This document shows, piece by piece, positions 36,301 through 43,275 of a DNA stretch of 64,000 bases. The position numbers were made by a program, and so were the translations under genes. The notes under the pieces were generated by a model. That model saw only the letters and a program-made list of their open reading frames with translations. It searched no databases and was not told the origin of the DNA. Positions within the stretch are counted from its first letter, which is position 1. Each line of letters starts with the position of its first letter. This stretch comes from NORP233 sp050186825. GTDB taxonomy: Bacteria > Planctomycetota > J058. The stretch spans positions 1 to 64,000 of the forward strand of contig JBFWYD010000040.1 in the NCBI GenBank assembly GCA_050186825.1. The letters are read 5' to 3'.

Positions 36301-37296
36301 TCAGTCGGGCGGCTCCCTCCCCGCCCGCAACGCGTCCACCCCCGCACGCTGCGCGGCCCGGAGCGCGGCCTCGGCGGCGTCGCGCGGGTCCACCCCGCTG
36401 GGCACCAGCTCCGGGGGCACCCGAGACGCGCCTCCCGGCTCGACGACGACCGCCGCGCCCTGATCGGTCAGCGCGACCCGGGTGCGCAGGCGAGTCGCGA
36501 TCAGCGCCAGGAGCAGGAGGGACGGGAGGGCCGCGATCGTGCCCAGGAGCGTCCCCCCCAGGCGCATCACCCGGCCCCTGACCCCGCTTCCGCCGGCGGC
36601 GCCCCAGGCCGCGGCGACGATCGCGACGCCGATCACGGCCGAGGCCAGGGCGATCCCCACGCAGCCGAGTTGCGGCGGGCGGCCGAGGAGCGCGGGTCGC
36701 CCGATCCACACCACCGCCTCGCCGCCGCGCAAGGCGGCCTGCAGCGGGTCCTCGGGGCCGGGGTCTTGGCCGAGCGCGAGGTTGAGCTCGCGCGCGCGCG
36801 CGAAGGCCCGGCGCTGCGAGAGGAACACCGCGGACCGTCCCTGGCAGAGGGCGCAGCCCCGCGCCTCCGCGCGCGTGAGCGCCTTGACGCGGACCTGCCC
36901 GCCGTCGACCACGATCGCGTGCCCGCGGTCCGTGGCGTAGTAGCGCCAGGCCAGGCGGCGCAGGACCTCGGCGGCGTGGAGCGCGACGACCAGGGCGTAG
37001 ATCGGGGCCACCAGCGCGAACACGCAGGCGATCTTGCCGGGGCGCAGGGCGCCCTCGGCCAGCGCCGAGAGCGGCCAGGCGGTCATGCCCAGGAGCAGGC
37101 CGTAGTAGAAGGCCATGAACAGCCAGGGGCCGGGCGAGTCGCAGCCCTCCTCCGCCGCGCCGTTCCGCACGGGGAAGGCCCTGCACAGCACGTCCGCCAG
37201 GTGATCGGGGCGCCCGGTCCACACCACGCGCTCGCCCGGCTCGAGGACCTCCTCGAGCGTCTGCGCCGCCGGCTGCGCGGAGTTCGGCTCGCCCAT
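36301..37296 (-). CDS. Membrane protein with two repeats of a W-x-GRP / two-helix unit
   Basis: 331 aa. The chain seems to contain the same unit twice. First: LEPGERVVWTGRP (about 19), two membrane helices (about 58-110), then YYATDRGHAIVV. Second: LRGGEAVVWIGRP (about 190), two helices (about 215-270), then VALTDQGAAVVV. This arrangement resembles bacterial PH-like (bPH2-type) membrane proteins, here duplicated. No catalytic residues are apparent. A TAGGCT box lies 6 nt before the ATG. Confidence 0.7.
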   Translation of the reverse strand: MGEPNSAQPAAQTLEEVLEPGERVVWTGRPDHLADVLCRAFPVRNGAAEEGCDSPGPWLFMAFYYGLLLGMTAWPLSALAEGALRPGKIACVFALVAPIYALVVALHAAEVLRRLAWRYYATDRGHAIVVDGGQVRVKALTRAEARGCALCQGRSAVFLSQRRAFARARELNLALGQDPGPEDPLQAALRGGEAVVWIGRPALLGRPPQLGCVGIALASAVIGVAIVAAAWGAAGGSGVRGRVMRLGGTLLGTIAALPSLLLLALIATRLRTRVALTDQGAAVVVEPGGASRVPPELVPSGVDPRDAAEAALRAAQRAGVDALRAGREPPD

Positions 37297-37302
37297 GACG
37301 GC

Positions 37303-37308
37303 AGCCTA
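37303..37308 (-). promoter_or_regulatory. TAGGCT box 6 nt before the duplicated-unit membrane gene
   Basis: On the minus strand TAGGCT is followed by GCCGTC and the ATG at 37296, with no Shine-Dalgarno sequence. Confidence 0.5.
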
Positions 37309-37418
37309 CGCGCCAGCGTCGGGCGGCCGCGGCGGCAGGGTGCGCGCGGCCCGAGCGCCCTGGCCCCTCCGCTCGTTCCCTGTTCTCATCGCGCGTCCCC
37401 CTGCCCGGTCGCGCCGCC

Positions 37419-38813
37419 TTGCTCTTCAACTCGATCCCCTTCCTGCTGTTCCTGCCGCTGGTGTTCGCCGCCTACTGGGCGACGCCCGGACGGCGGGCCC
37501 AGAACGCGCTGCTCGTGGCCGCGAGCTACGTGTTCTACGGCTGGTGGGACTGGCGCTTCCTCTCGCTGATCGTGTTCTCGACCGCCGTCGACTACGCGGT
37601 CGGTCGGCGGGTAGCCGCGGCCGAGGGCAGGCGGCGGCGCGCGTGGCTGGCGCTGAGCCTGGGCGCGAACCTGGGGCTGCTCGGGGTCTGCAAGTACTTC
37701 GACTTCTTCGCCCGCAGCGCGGCGGCGGCGCTGAGCGCCGTGGGCTTCCAGGCGGACCTGCCGACCCTGGGGCTGGTGCTCCCGGTCGGGATCAGCTTCT
37801 ACACCTTCCAGACGCTCAGCTACACGCTCGACGTCTACCGCGGCCAGCTCGAGCCCACCGACGACCCGGTCGCCTTCGCGGCCTTCGTGGCCTTCTTCCC
37901 GCAGCTCGTGGCGGGCCCGATCGAGCGGGCCAGCCACCTGCTCGGGCAGTTCGCTGCGCCGCGCCGCTTCGACCCGGCCTTGGCCCGGGACGGGGCGCGG
38001 CAGGCGCTCTACGGGCTGGTGCTCAAGGTGCTCGTGGCCGACAACCTGGCCGCGAGCGTGGACCCGGCCTACGCGGCGGTCGGCGCGGCGGACCCCTGGG
38101 ACCTGCTCTGGGCGACCTTCTTCTTCGCGCTCCAGATCTACGGCGACTTCGCCGGCTACTCGCACATGGCGATCGGGATCGCGCGCGGCTTCGGCTTCGA
38201 CCTGCGCCAGAACTTCGCGACCCCCTACTTCGCCGAGAGCCCGGGCGAGTTCTGGCGGCGCTGGCACATCTCGCTCAGCACCTGGTTCCGCGACTACGTC
38301 TACGTGCCGCTGGGTGGCGGCCGCGTGGGCGAGGCCCGGCGGCGGCTGAACGTGCTCCTGACCTTCGTGCTGAGCGGGCTGTGGCACGGGGCGAGCTGGA
38401 CCTTCGTGGTGTGGGGCGCGCTCCACGGCGCCCTGGTGGCCGCGCTGCCGCGCCGCGCGCCCGACGCCCCGCCTCGCGCGCCGGCCTGGCGCGTCCTCGG
38501 CGCGCTGCTGACCTTCGCCGCGGTGTGCCTGGCCTGGGTCTTCTTCCGCGCGCGCTCGCTCGGCGACGCCTTGACCGTGCTCGGGGCGCTCGCGCGCCTG
38601 CCCGCGACGGCGCCGCGCGCCCCGGCCCTGTTCCCGCTCTGCCTCGCGCTCGGGCTGCTCCTCCACGAGTGGACCCAGCGCGCGCGCCCGCACGGCCTCG
38701 ACCTGGCCGGTCGCCCGCTGCTGGTGCGCTGGGGCTGCTACGTCGGGCTGGGGGTGGTGTTGCTCGCCTTCGGCCGCGAGGACACCGTGCCCTTCATCTA
38801 CTTCCAGTTCTGA
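37419..38813 (+). CDS. MBOAT-family O-acyltransferase, AlgI-like
   Basis: 464-aa polytopic membrane protein. The N-terminus MLFNSIPFLLFLPLVF is the standard AlgI/DltB-like opening and fixes the start at a TTG. Further family marks are PVGISFYTFQTLSYTLDVYRG, FPQLVAGPIER, and LWHGASWTFVVWG with the catalytic His. Such proteins move acyl (usually acetyl) groups across the membrane onto an exopolysaccharide, using a periplasmic SGNH-like partner. The next gene fits that partner, so the pair probably O-acetylates an exported glycan. No polysaccharide synthase genes are in the window. Confidence 0.93.
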   Translation: MLFNSIPFLLFLPLVFAAYWATPGRRAQNALLVAASYVFYGWWDWRFLSLIVFSTAVDYAVGRRVAAAEGRRRRAWLALSLGANLGLLGVCKYFDFFARSAAAALSAVGFQADLPTLGLVLPVGISFYTFQTLSYTLDVYRGQLEPTDDPVAFAAFVAFFPQLVAGPIERASHLLGQFAAPRRFDPALARDGARQALYGLVLKVLVADNLAASVDPAYAAVGAADPWDLLWATFFFALQIYGDFAGYSHMAIGIARGFGFDLRQNFATPYFAESPGEFWRRWHISLSTWFRDYVYVPLGGGRVGEARRRLNVLLTFVLSGLWHGASWTFVVWGALHGALVAALPRRAPDAPPRAPAWRVLGALLTFAAVCLAWVFFRARSLGDALTVLGALARLPATAPRAPALFPLCLALGLLLHEWTQRARPHGLDLAGRPLLVRWGCYVGLGVVLLAFGREDTVPFIYFQF

Positions 38814-38900
38814 CCGAGCTGCGGATGCCGAGCGTTCACGCGGGGGCGGGAGCTGGGCCGAGAGCGCCAGGGAGTGAACGCTCGGCCTCCTTGCTCGACT
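38814..38900 (+). repeat. Palindromic element, copy B (post-stop)
   Basis: It starts immediately after the MBOAT stop. GCCGAGCGTTCAC (38827-38839) pairs perfectly with 38874-38886; compared with copy A at 7571, one G-C pair is replaced by T-A and an A-C mismatch is repaired to A-T. An outer CGAGC/GCTCG pairing also persists. Confidence 0.75.
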
Positions 38901-39005
38901 CAATAGGCGAAGGGCGGGTCGCTCCGAGCAAGCGGGGCTGCGGGACCGCGGAGGGTGGTCGCGAGTCCACCCGGCCTCGGAGCTGACGCCCGACCTTCAG
39001 CGCCA

Positions 39006-40130
39006 ATGCGCATTCAAGGAGAGACCTGGCCCCCGGGGCGCGGTCGCCGTGGCTGGAGCCACAGCGCATGCAAGATTGCGAGAATCCGGCGAAGGCTCTG
39101 CGCGGAGGCCCACCTGAGCGACGCGTCCGACAGCACCTCCCGACTCGACCCGGCCCCCTTCGCCTTCCTGGCGCGGGGGCTGCTCTGCGCGGCCCTGGTG
39201 GCGGCGGCGAGCTTCCTGCTCTCCCCCTTCCTGCGCGCCTGGCCGCGGGTGGCGCAGCGCTCGCTCGGCGCGAGCGAGCTGGAGCTGGAGCTCCTCGACG
39301 ATGCCGCGGGCCTGGTGCTCTACCAGGGCGACTCGGTCGTGGGCTGGGGCGCGGACCAGCGCGAGACGACCTTGCCGGCGCTGATCTCCGAGCACGCGCG
39401 CCTGCCCTTGATGGACGTGAGCCACGCCGCCTACGGCCCGCGCCTGTTCGTGGCCCAGCTGCGCTACCTCGAGCGGCGCGGGATCGCGCCGAGCGGGCAC
39501 CTGGTCGGGCTGAGCCTCGCGAGCCTCGGGCCCTTTCGCGAGGGCTACCCGGCCTGGCGCTTCGGCGCGCGCGCCTTCGCCCTGACGCACGGTTGGGAGC
39601 TCCCCGTCCGCGGCGCCGCCGTGCTGAAGCATCGCTTCGGCGCGCTCAGCGACGAGGAGTTCGCCCGTATCCCGCTGCGCAGCGGCGACGGGGTGGTGGG
39701 GACCCTGGGAGAGCTGACTCCGCGGCCGGACCGAGCCGAGCCTCCTCGCGACGACCCCGCGCGGCTCCGGCTCGCGCTGCTCGCCGCCTACGGCCGCCCC
39801 CTCGCCGAGAGCGAGCAGCTCCCCGAGCTCCGCGTGCTGTTCGCGACCCTGGCGCGCAGCGGCCGCCAGCACCTCGTCTACCTGACCCCCTTCGACCACG
39901 AGCTCGCGGCGCGGCATCTCGACGGCCCGGAGCGCGCGCGGATCCAGGCCAACCGCGCCGAGCTCGCCCGCTTCGCGGCCGAGGCCGGCGTGCGCTACCT
40001 GGACCTGGGAGCGGAGCTGTCGAGCGCGGACTTCGACGCCGCCCACGGTGCGCCGACCGAGCACCTGAACGCCACCGGCCGTCGCGACCTGGCGGTGCTG
40101 CTCGTGCGCGCGCTGCGCGAGACCCGCTGA
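39006..40130 (+). CDS. SGNH-like envelope protein, probable MBOAT partner
   Basis: 374 aa from the ATG at 39006; homologous-looking sequence begins near 39114, where a CTG stands 5 nt after GGAGG, so initiation at CTG is possible. One membrane anchor (FLARGLLCAALVAAASFLLS) precedes an SGNH-type domain: block I as GDSVVGWG, a central Asn-free strand region, and the C-terminal EHLNATGRRDLA carrying the catalytic-type His. The usual Asp two or three residues before that His is replaced by Thr-Glu. Being 190 bp after the MBOAT gene, it probably finishes acetyl transfer outside the membrane. Confidence 0.7.
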   Translation: MRIQGETWPPGRGRRGWSHSACKIARIRRRLCAEAHLSDASDSTSRLDPAPFAFLARGLLCAALVAAASFLLSPFLRAWPRVAQRSLGASELELELLDDAAGLVLYQGDSVVGWGADQRETTLPALISEHARLPLMDVSHAAYGPRLFVAQLRYLERRGIAPSGHLVGLSLASLGPFREGYPAWRFGARAFALTHGWELPVRGAAVLKHRFGALSDEEFARIPLRSGDGVVGTLGELTPRPDRAEPPRDDPARLRLALLAAYGRPLAESEQLPELRVLFATLARSGRQHLVYLTPFDHELAARHLDGPERARIQANRAELARFAAEAGVRYLDLGAELSSADFDAAHGAPTEHLNATGRRDLAVLLVRALRETR

Positions 40131-40134
40131 GGAG

Positions 40135-40242
40135 TCAGCTGCGTTTCTTGACCGCCTTGCGGACGTCCTTCTCCAGCCCCTTGTAGGACCCAGCGAGCGG
40201 TGGGCGCTCCTCGATCAGCAGGACGGACCCCTCGTCCCCCAC
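40135..40242 (-). CDS. Possible small ORF in frame after the sigma-54 activator stop
   Basis: 35 codons from a GTG. The frame is the same as that of the activator, resuming after its TGA at 40261-40263. The peptide (IEERPPLAGSYKGLEKDVRK, ending KKRS) is charged and has normal third-position G/C. It may be a small protein, a relic of a gene tail, or a C-terminal extension exposed by loss of the stop. Confidence 0.3.
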   Translation of the reverse strand: MGDEGSVLLIEERPPLAGSYKGLEKDVRKAVKKRS

Positions 40243-40260
40243 CCACCGCAGGGCGCAGCC

Positions 40261-41772
40261 TCAGCGGCGGTAGGGCTCGGCCGAGACGCCGTGGCGGCTC
40301 ATGAGCTCGTGGAGCACGGCGCGGTTCATGTTGGCCAGGCGCGCGGCGCGGGAGACGTTGCCGCCGGCGCGCTCGAGCAGCGCGTCGAGGAAGGCGCGCT
40401 CGACGCGGGCGCTGGCCTCCTCGCGGGCCTGCTTCAGCTCCTCGAGGTCGCGGGGCACGGGGCCGGGGGTCAGGGCTCCCCTGGCGCGGGCGCCCGGGCC
40501 CTGGGCGAGCTCGGGGGGCAGGTCGGCGAGGGCGACGCGCGGGCCCTGGGCGAACACGGCGGCGTGGAGGAGGGCGTTCTCGAGCTCGCGCACGTTGCCG
40601 GGGAAGGGGTGGCGGAGGAGGGCCTCGCGCGCCGGGCCGCCGAGGCCGGCGAGCTGCGTGCCGTGCTCGCGCCCGAGGCGGCGCGCGAAGGCCTCGGCCA
40701 GGAGCAGCACGTCGTCGCCGCGCTCGCGCAGGGGCGGGACCTCGACCGCGACCACGCGCAGGCGGTAGAGGAGGTCCTCGCGGAACCTCCCCTCACGGAC
40801 GCGCTCCTCGAGGCTGGCGTTGGTGGCCGCGACGACGCGCACCGACACGTGGCGCTCGCGGCTCTCGCCGAGCTTCTGCACTTCGCCCGACTGGAGGAAG
40901 CGCAGCAGCTTGACCTGGAGCGCCAGGGGGAGCTCGCCGACCTCGTCGAGGAACAGGGTCCCGCCGGCCGCCGCCTCGATCCGCCCGCTCCGCTCGCGGT
41001 CGGCGCCGGTGAAGGCGCCCTTGGTGTGCCCGAACAGCTCCGACTCGAGCATGCCCTCGGGGATCGCGCCGCAGTTGACGGGCACGAAGGGCCCGCTCGC
41101 GCGCCCGCTCCAGGCGTGGACCGCGCGCGCGAGCACGTCCTTGCCCACCCCGCTCTCGCCCGTGATCAGCAGCGGCACCTCGCTGGCCGCGGCGCGGCGC
41201 GCCCGCTCGACCGCGGCCAGGAAGCAGGGCGCCCGCCCGAGCAGCAGCGGCCCCGGCGCCTCCTCCAGCACGGCCAGCCGCCGCTCCACCTCGCGCAGCT
41301 CCAGCCGTGCCTGGATCCCGGGCGCCACGGCGGCGGCCAGCTCGACCGCGAGCTGCTCGGCCTCGGGGCCGAAGATCCCTGCCACCCGGACCGAGTCGAG
41401 ATACACCGCGGCCAGCGCCTCTCCGTCCCCGACCCCCACGATCGGCACCGCGAGGATCGAGAGCACGGACAGCCCCACGACGCTCGGCCGCGCCCCGAAC
41501 TCGTCGCTCTCGAGCGCGTTCTCGAGCCGCACCGCCCGCCCCTCCGCGAGCACCTTCGCGAGCACCGCCTGGCTGGGCCCTCGCCCATATGGCTCCAGCG
41601 CCGCCCCCGCCCGCGCCAGCACCTCCCCCTCTCCGTCCCCGGCGAGCACCACGAAGCCTCGATCGGCCCCGGTCAGCGCCACCATCGCCTCGAGGGTCGC
41701 CCGCAGCGCCCCCTCGCAGTCGCGCTCCGCCAGCGCGCCCAGCGCCCTCGAGAAAAGCTCGCTGCGGTCCAT
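40261..41772 (-). CDS. Sigma-54-dependent activator with N-terminal GAF domain
   Basis: 503 aa. Residues about 10-165 form a GAF-like sensor. The AAA+ domain (about 190-420) has Walker A GESGVGKD, ELFGHTKGAFTGA with the intact sigma-54 contact loop, Walker B GGTLFLDEVGELP and the arginine-finger segment RFREDLLYRLRVV. The C-terminus is a Fis-type helix-turn-helix (GGNVSRAARLANMNRAVLHE). It would bind enhancer sites and drive RpoN-dependent promoters in response to a small-molecule or kinase-linked signal. No convincing -24/-12 promoter is seen nearby. Start chosen at the Met preceded by a TATGCT box. Confidence 0.95.
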   Translation of the reverse strand: MDRSELFSRALGALAERDCEGALRATLEAMVALTGADRGFVVLAGDGEGEVLARAGAALEPYGRGPSQAVLAKVLAEGRAVRLENALESDEFGARPSVVGLSVLSILAVPIVGVGDGEALAAVYLDSVRVAGIFGPEAEQLAVELAAAVAPGIQARLELREVERRLAVLEEAPGPLLLGRAPCFLAAVERARRAAASEVPLLITGESGVGKDVLARAVHAWSGRASGPFVPVNCGAIPEGMLESELFGHTKGAFTGADRERSGRIEAAAGGTLFLDEVGELPLALQVKLLRFLQSGEVQKLGESRERHVSVRVVAATNASLEERVREGRFREDLLYRLRVVAVEVPPLRERGDDVLLLAEAFARRLGREHGTQLAGLGGPAREALLRHPFPGNVRELENALLHAAVFAQGPRVALADLPPELAQGPGARARGALTPGPVPRDLEELKQAREEASARVERAFLDALLERAGGNVSRAARLANMNRAVLHELMSRHGVSAEPYRR

Positions 41773-41778
41773 GCCGCC

Positions 41779-41784
41779 AGCATA
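41779..41784 (-). promoter_or_regulatory. TATGCT box 6 nt before the sigma-54 activator start
   Basis: On the minus strand TATGCT is followed by GGCGGC and the ATG at 41772; no Shine-Dalgarno sequence intervenes. Confidence 0.5.
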
Positions 41785-41946
41785 GTCACGCGCCGCCGGC
41801 CGGGCCCGACGTGAGACGACCACACGGTGCTTTCTGCAGGCCCGCGCCCGCGGCGGCGCGGCGGCGCTCGGCGGGACGACGTGAGACGTATCGGCGGGGG
41901 CGTAAGTCTCGTGCGCTGGTGGGCGAGTCGCGGAACGTACATGCAG

Positions 41947-41974
41947 GCGCAGGACGAGGGGGCTCGTCCTGCGC
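41947..41974 (-). repeat. Perfect palindrome downstream of the REP transposase
   Basis: GCGCAGGACGAG (41947-41958) pairs perfectly with 41963-41974 around a GGGG loop, 22 nt after the transposase stop. It can serve as a terminator or be a REP-type unit. The flanking gap (41785-41946) carries GACGTGAGACG twice and no gene. Confidence 0.65.
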
Positions 41975-41995
41975 GTGGGTAGGGCTGCGGTTGGG

Positions 41996-42937
41996 CTAGC
42001 CGTCCGGGGGGACCTCGTCCTCGACCGCGGCGCCGAGGTCCTCGACCCACTTGTAGGAGTCGCGGGGGAAGCGGGCGTCGGGGCGGGTCTGGGGGTCCTT
42101 GAAGAGGTCGTAGGCGGCGACCGTGCGGGCGCGCCAGGTGATCTCCTCGCGCTCGAGGTGGCGGCGGAGGCCCGGGTCGGCGCACTGGAAGGTCCAGCGG
42201 AGGGGCTCGTAGGCCTCCGGCTTGTGACGGGGCTTGGCGGTGGGTTTCTGCTGGAGCACCTTGCGCAGACCCATGAAGCGGCGGCCCTGGGCGCGGAGCT
42301 CGCGCTGGAGCTCGCGCTCGGCGGCCGCGAGGTGACTGGCCATGGCGGCCCGGTAGTCGTCGTCGGTGGGGTAGCGCTCGCGCAGGAGCTCGGGACAGGT
42401 CAGCGTGAGCTCGACGCGCTCGGGGAGCGCGTCCTTGGCCTCCTGGCGGAAGTGGTGGCCGGGGCGCCTGACGGCGAGAGGGCGGCAGAAGTGCTCGGGC
42501 AGGGTCACGGCGCCACGCCAGTTGGCGGCGGTCCTGACGAGGCCGGCGGCGACGGGGTTGAGCAGGGTGTAGAGCAGCTGGCGCTCGACCGAGTCCGCGT
42601 CGACCAGGCGGATCGACGTGTAGCGGCGGTGCGACTCCCAGACCGTGGTGACCCCCGTCTGCCCGTAGCGCGCGTTCAGGGCGGCGCCCACCTTCTGGCA
42701 GAACCAGTGCATGAACTTCGGCAGCTTGCGATGCGGGTCCGTAAGGACCAAGTGTACGTGATTCGTCATGAACACCAGGGCGTGGACCTGGATCCCGTAG
42801 AGCTCGGCCGGGTAGGCGACGCAGTACCACAGGAGCTCCAGCACCTCGCGCTGGGGGAGCAGCTGAAAGCGCCGATCGGTGCAGCGCCGCGTGATCAGGT
42901 AGGTCGCGGACTCGACGATCCGCCGCGGGAGGACCAT
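41996..42937 (-). CDS. REP-associated tyrosine transposase (Y1 family)
   Basis: 313 aa. The Y1 transposase core occupies about 8-145: ITRRC at the start, the HUH-type motif as TNHVHLVL near 59, and the TLLNPVAAGLV block near 125. The C-terminal half is an Arg/Glu-rich extension. RAYT proteins are single-copy domesticated relatives of IS200/IS605 transposases that process REP palindromes. Palindromes lie on both sides and similar elements occur elsewhere in the window. The ATG at 42937 has no good ribosome binding site. Confidence 0.9.
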   Translation of the reverse strand: MVLPRRIVESATYLITRRCTDRRFQLLPQREVLELLWYCVAYPAELYGIQVHALVFMTNHVHLVLTDPHRKLPKFMHWFCQKVGAALNARYGQTGVTTVWESHRRYTSIRLVDADSVERQLLYTLLNPVAAGLVRTAANWRGAVTLPEHFCRPLAVRRPGHHFRQEAKDALPERVELTLTCPELLRERYPTDDDYRAAMASHLAAAERELQRELRAQGRRFMGLRKVLQQKPTAKPRHKPEAYEPLRWTFQCADPGLRRHLEREEITWRARTVAAYDLFKDPQTRPDARFPRDSYKWVEDLGAAVEDEVPPDG

Positions 42938-43005
42938 GGGTCGCGGCGGTGCAACGGCTCGGCCGCTTCGGACGTGCGGAGGTTGTGGCGGTCGTGCGTC
43001 TCGGC

Positions 43006-43051
43006 GTGGGCAGGATCTGCTCGCGCATGCGTTTCAGTGGGCAAGATCTGC
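43006..43051 (-). promoter_or_regulatory. Two direct repeats upstream of the REP transposase
   Basis: GTGGGCAGGATCTGC (43006-43020) recurs as GTGGGCAAGATCTGC (43037-43051), one mismatch, start to start 31 bp, which is three helical turns. The second copy is also a TGGGCA/TGCCCA palindrome. A regulator or the transposase itself may bind here. Confidence 0.5.
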
Positions 43052-43102
43052 CCATTGGCCTCCCCGCTCGGCTGAGCTGAGGGACGGGGTGTCGCTCGCG
43101 GC

Positions 43103-43174
43103 CGACAGGTCGCGGGAGGCCCTGGAGCGCGCGGACTTGAGCGCGCCCGCGGTCGGCGGCGCGGCGACCTGTCG
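43103..43174. repeat. 11-bp perfect inverted repeat between the RAYT and propeller genes
   Basis: CGACAGGTCGC (43103-43113) pairs with GCGACCTGTCG (43164-43174) around a GC-rich 50-nt loop holding two GAGCGCGC copies. The arm loosely resembles the post-stop palindromes. It lies about 100 bp before the 43276 gene. Confidence 0.6.
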
Positions 43175-43275
43175 CTCCTGAACGACGACTCGGCCGCGGG
43201 AGCCCGCGAGCGCTGCACGCCTAACGCGCGGCATGGACCTTGCCCAGACGCACCCCGCACGAGAGGGGGCGCGAG

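Noticed and set aside
41773..41995. Sigma-54 (-24/-12) promoter near the activator gene
   Set aside because: No TGGCAC-N5-TTGC-like match was found on either strand in this gap; the doubled GACGTGAGACG could be a binding site but has no supporting promoter.
41996..42937. Mobile IS200/IS605 element
   Set aside because: There is no TnpB partner and no second copy in the window. The sequence fits a single-copy RAYT better.
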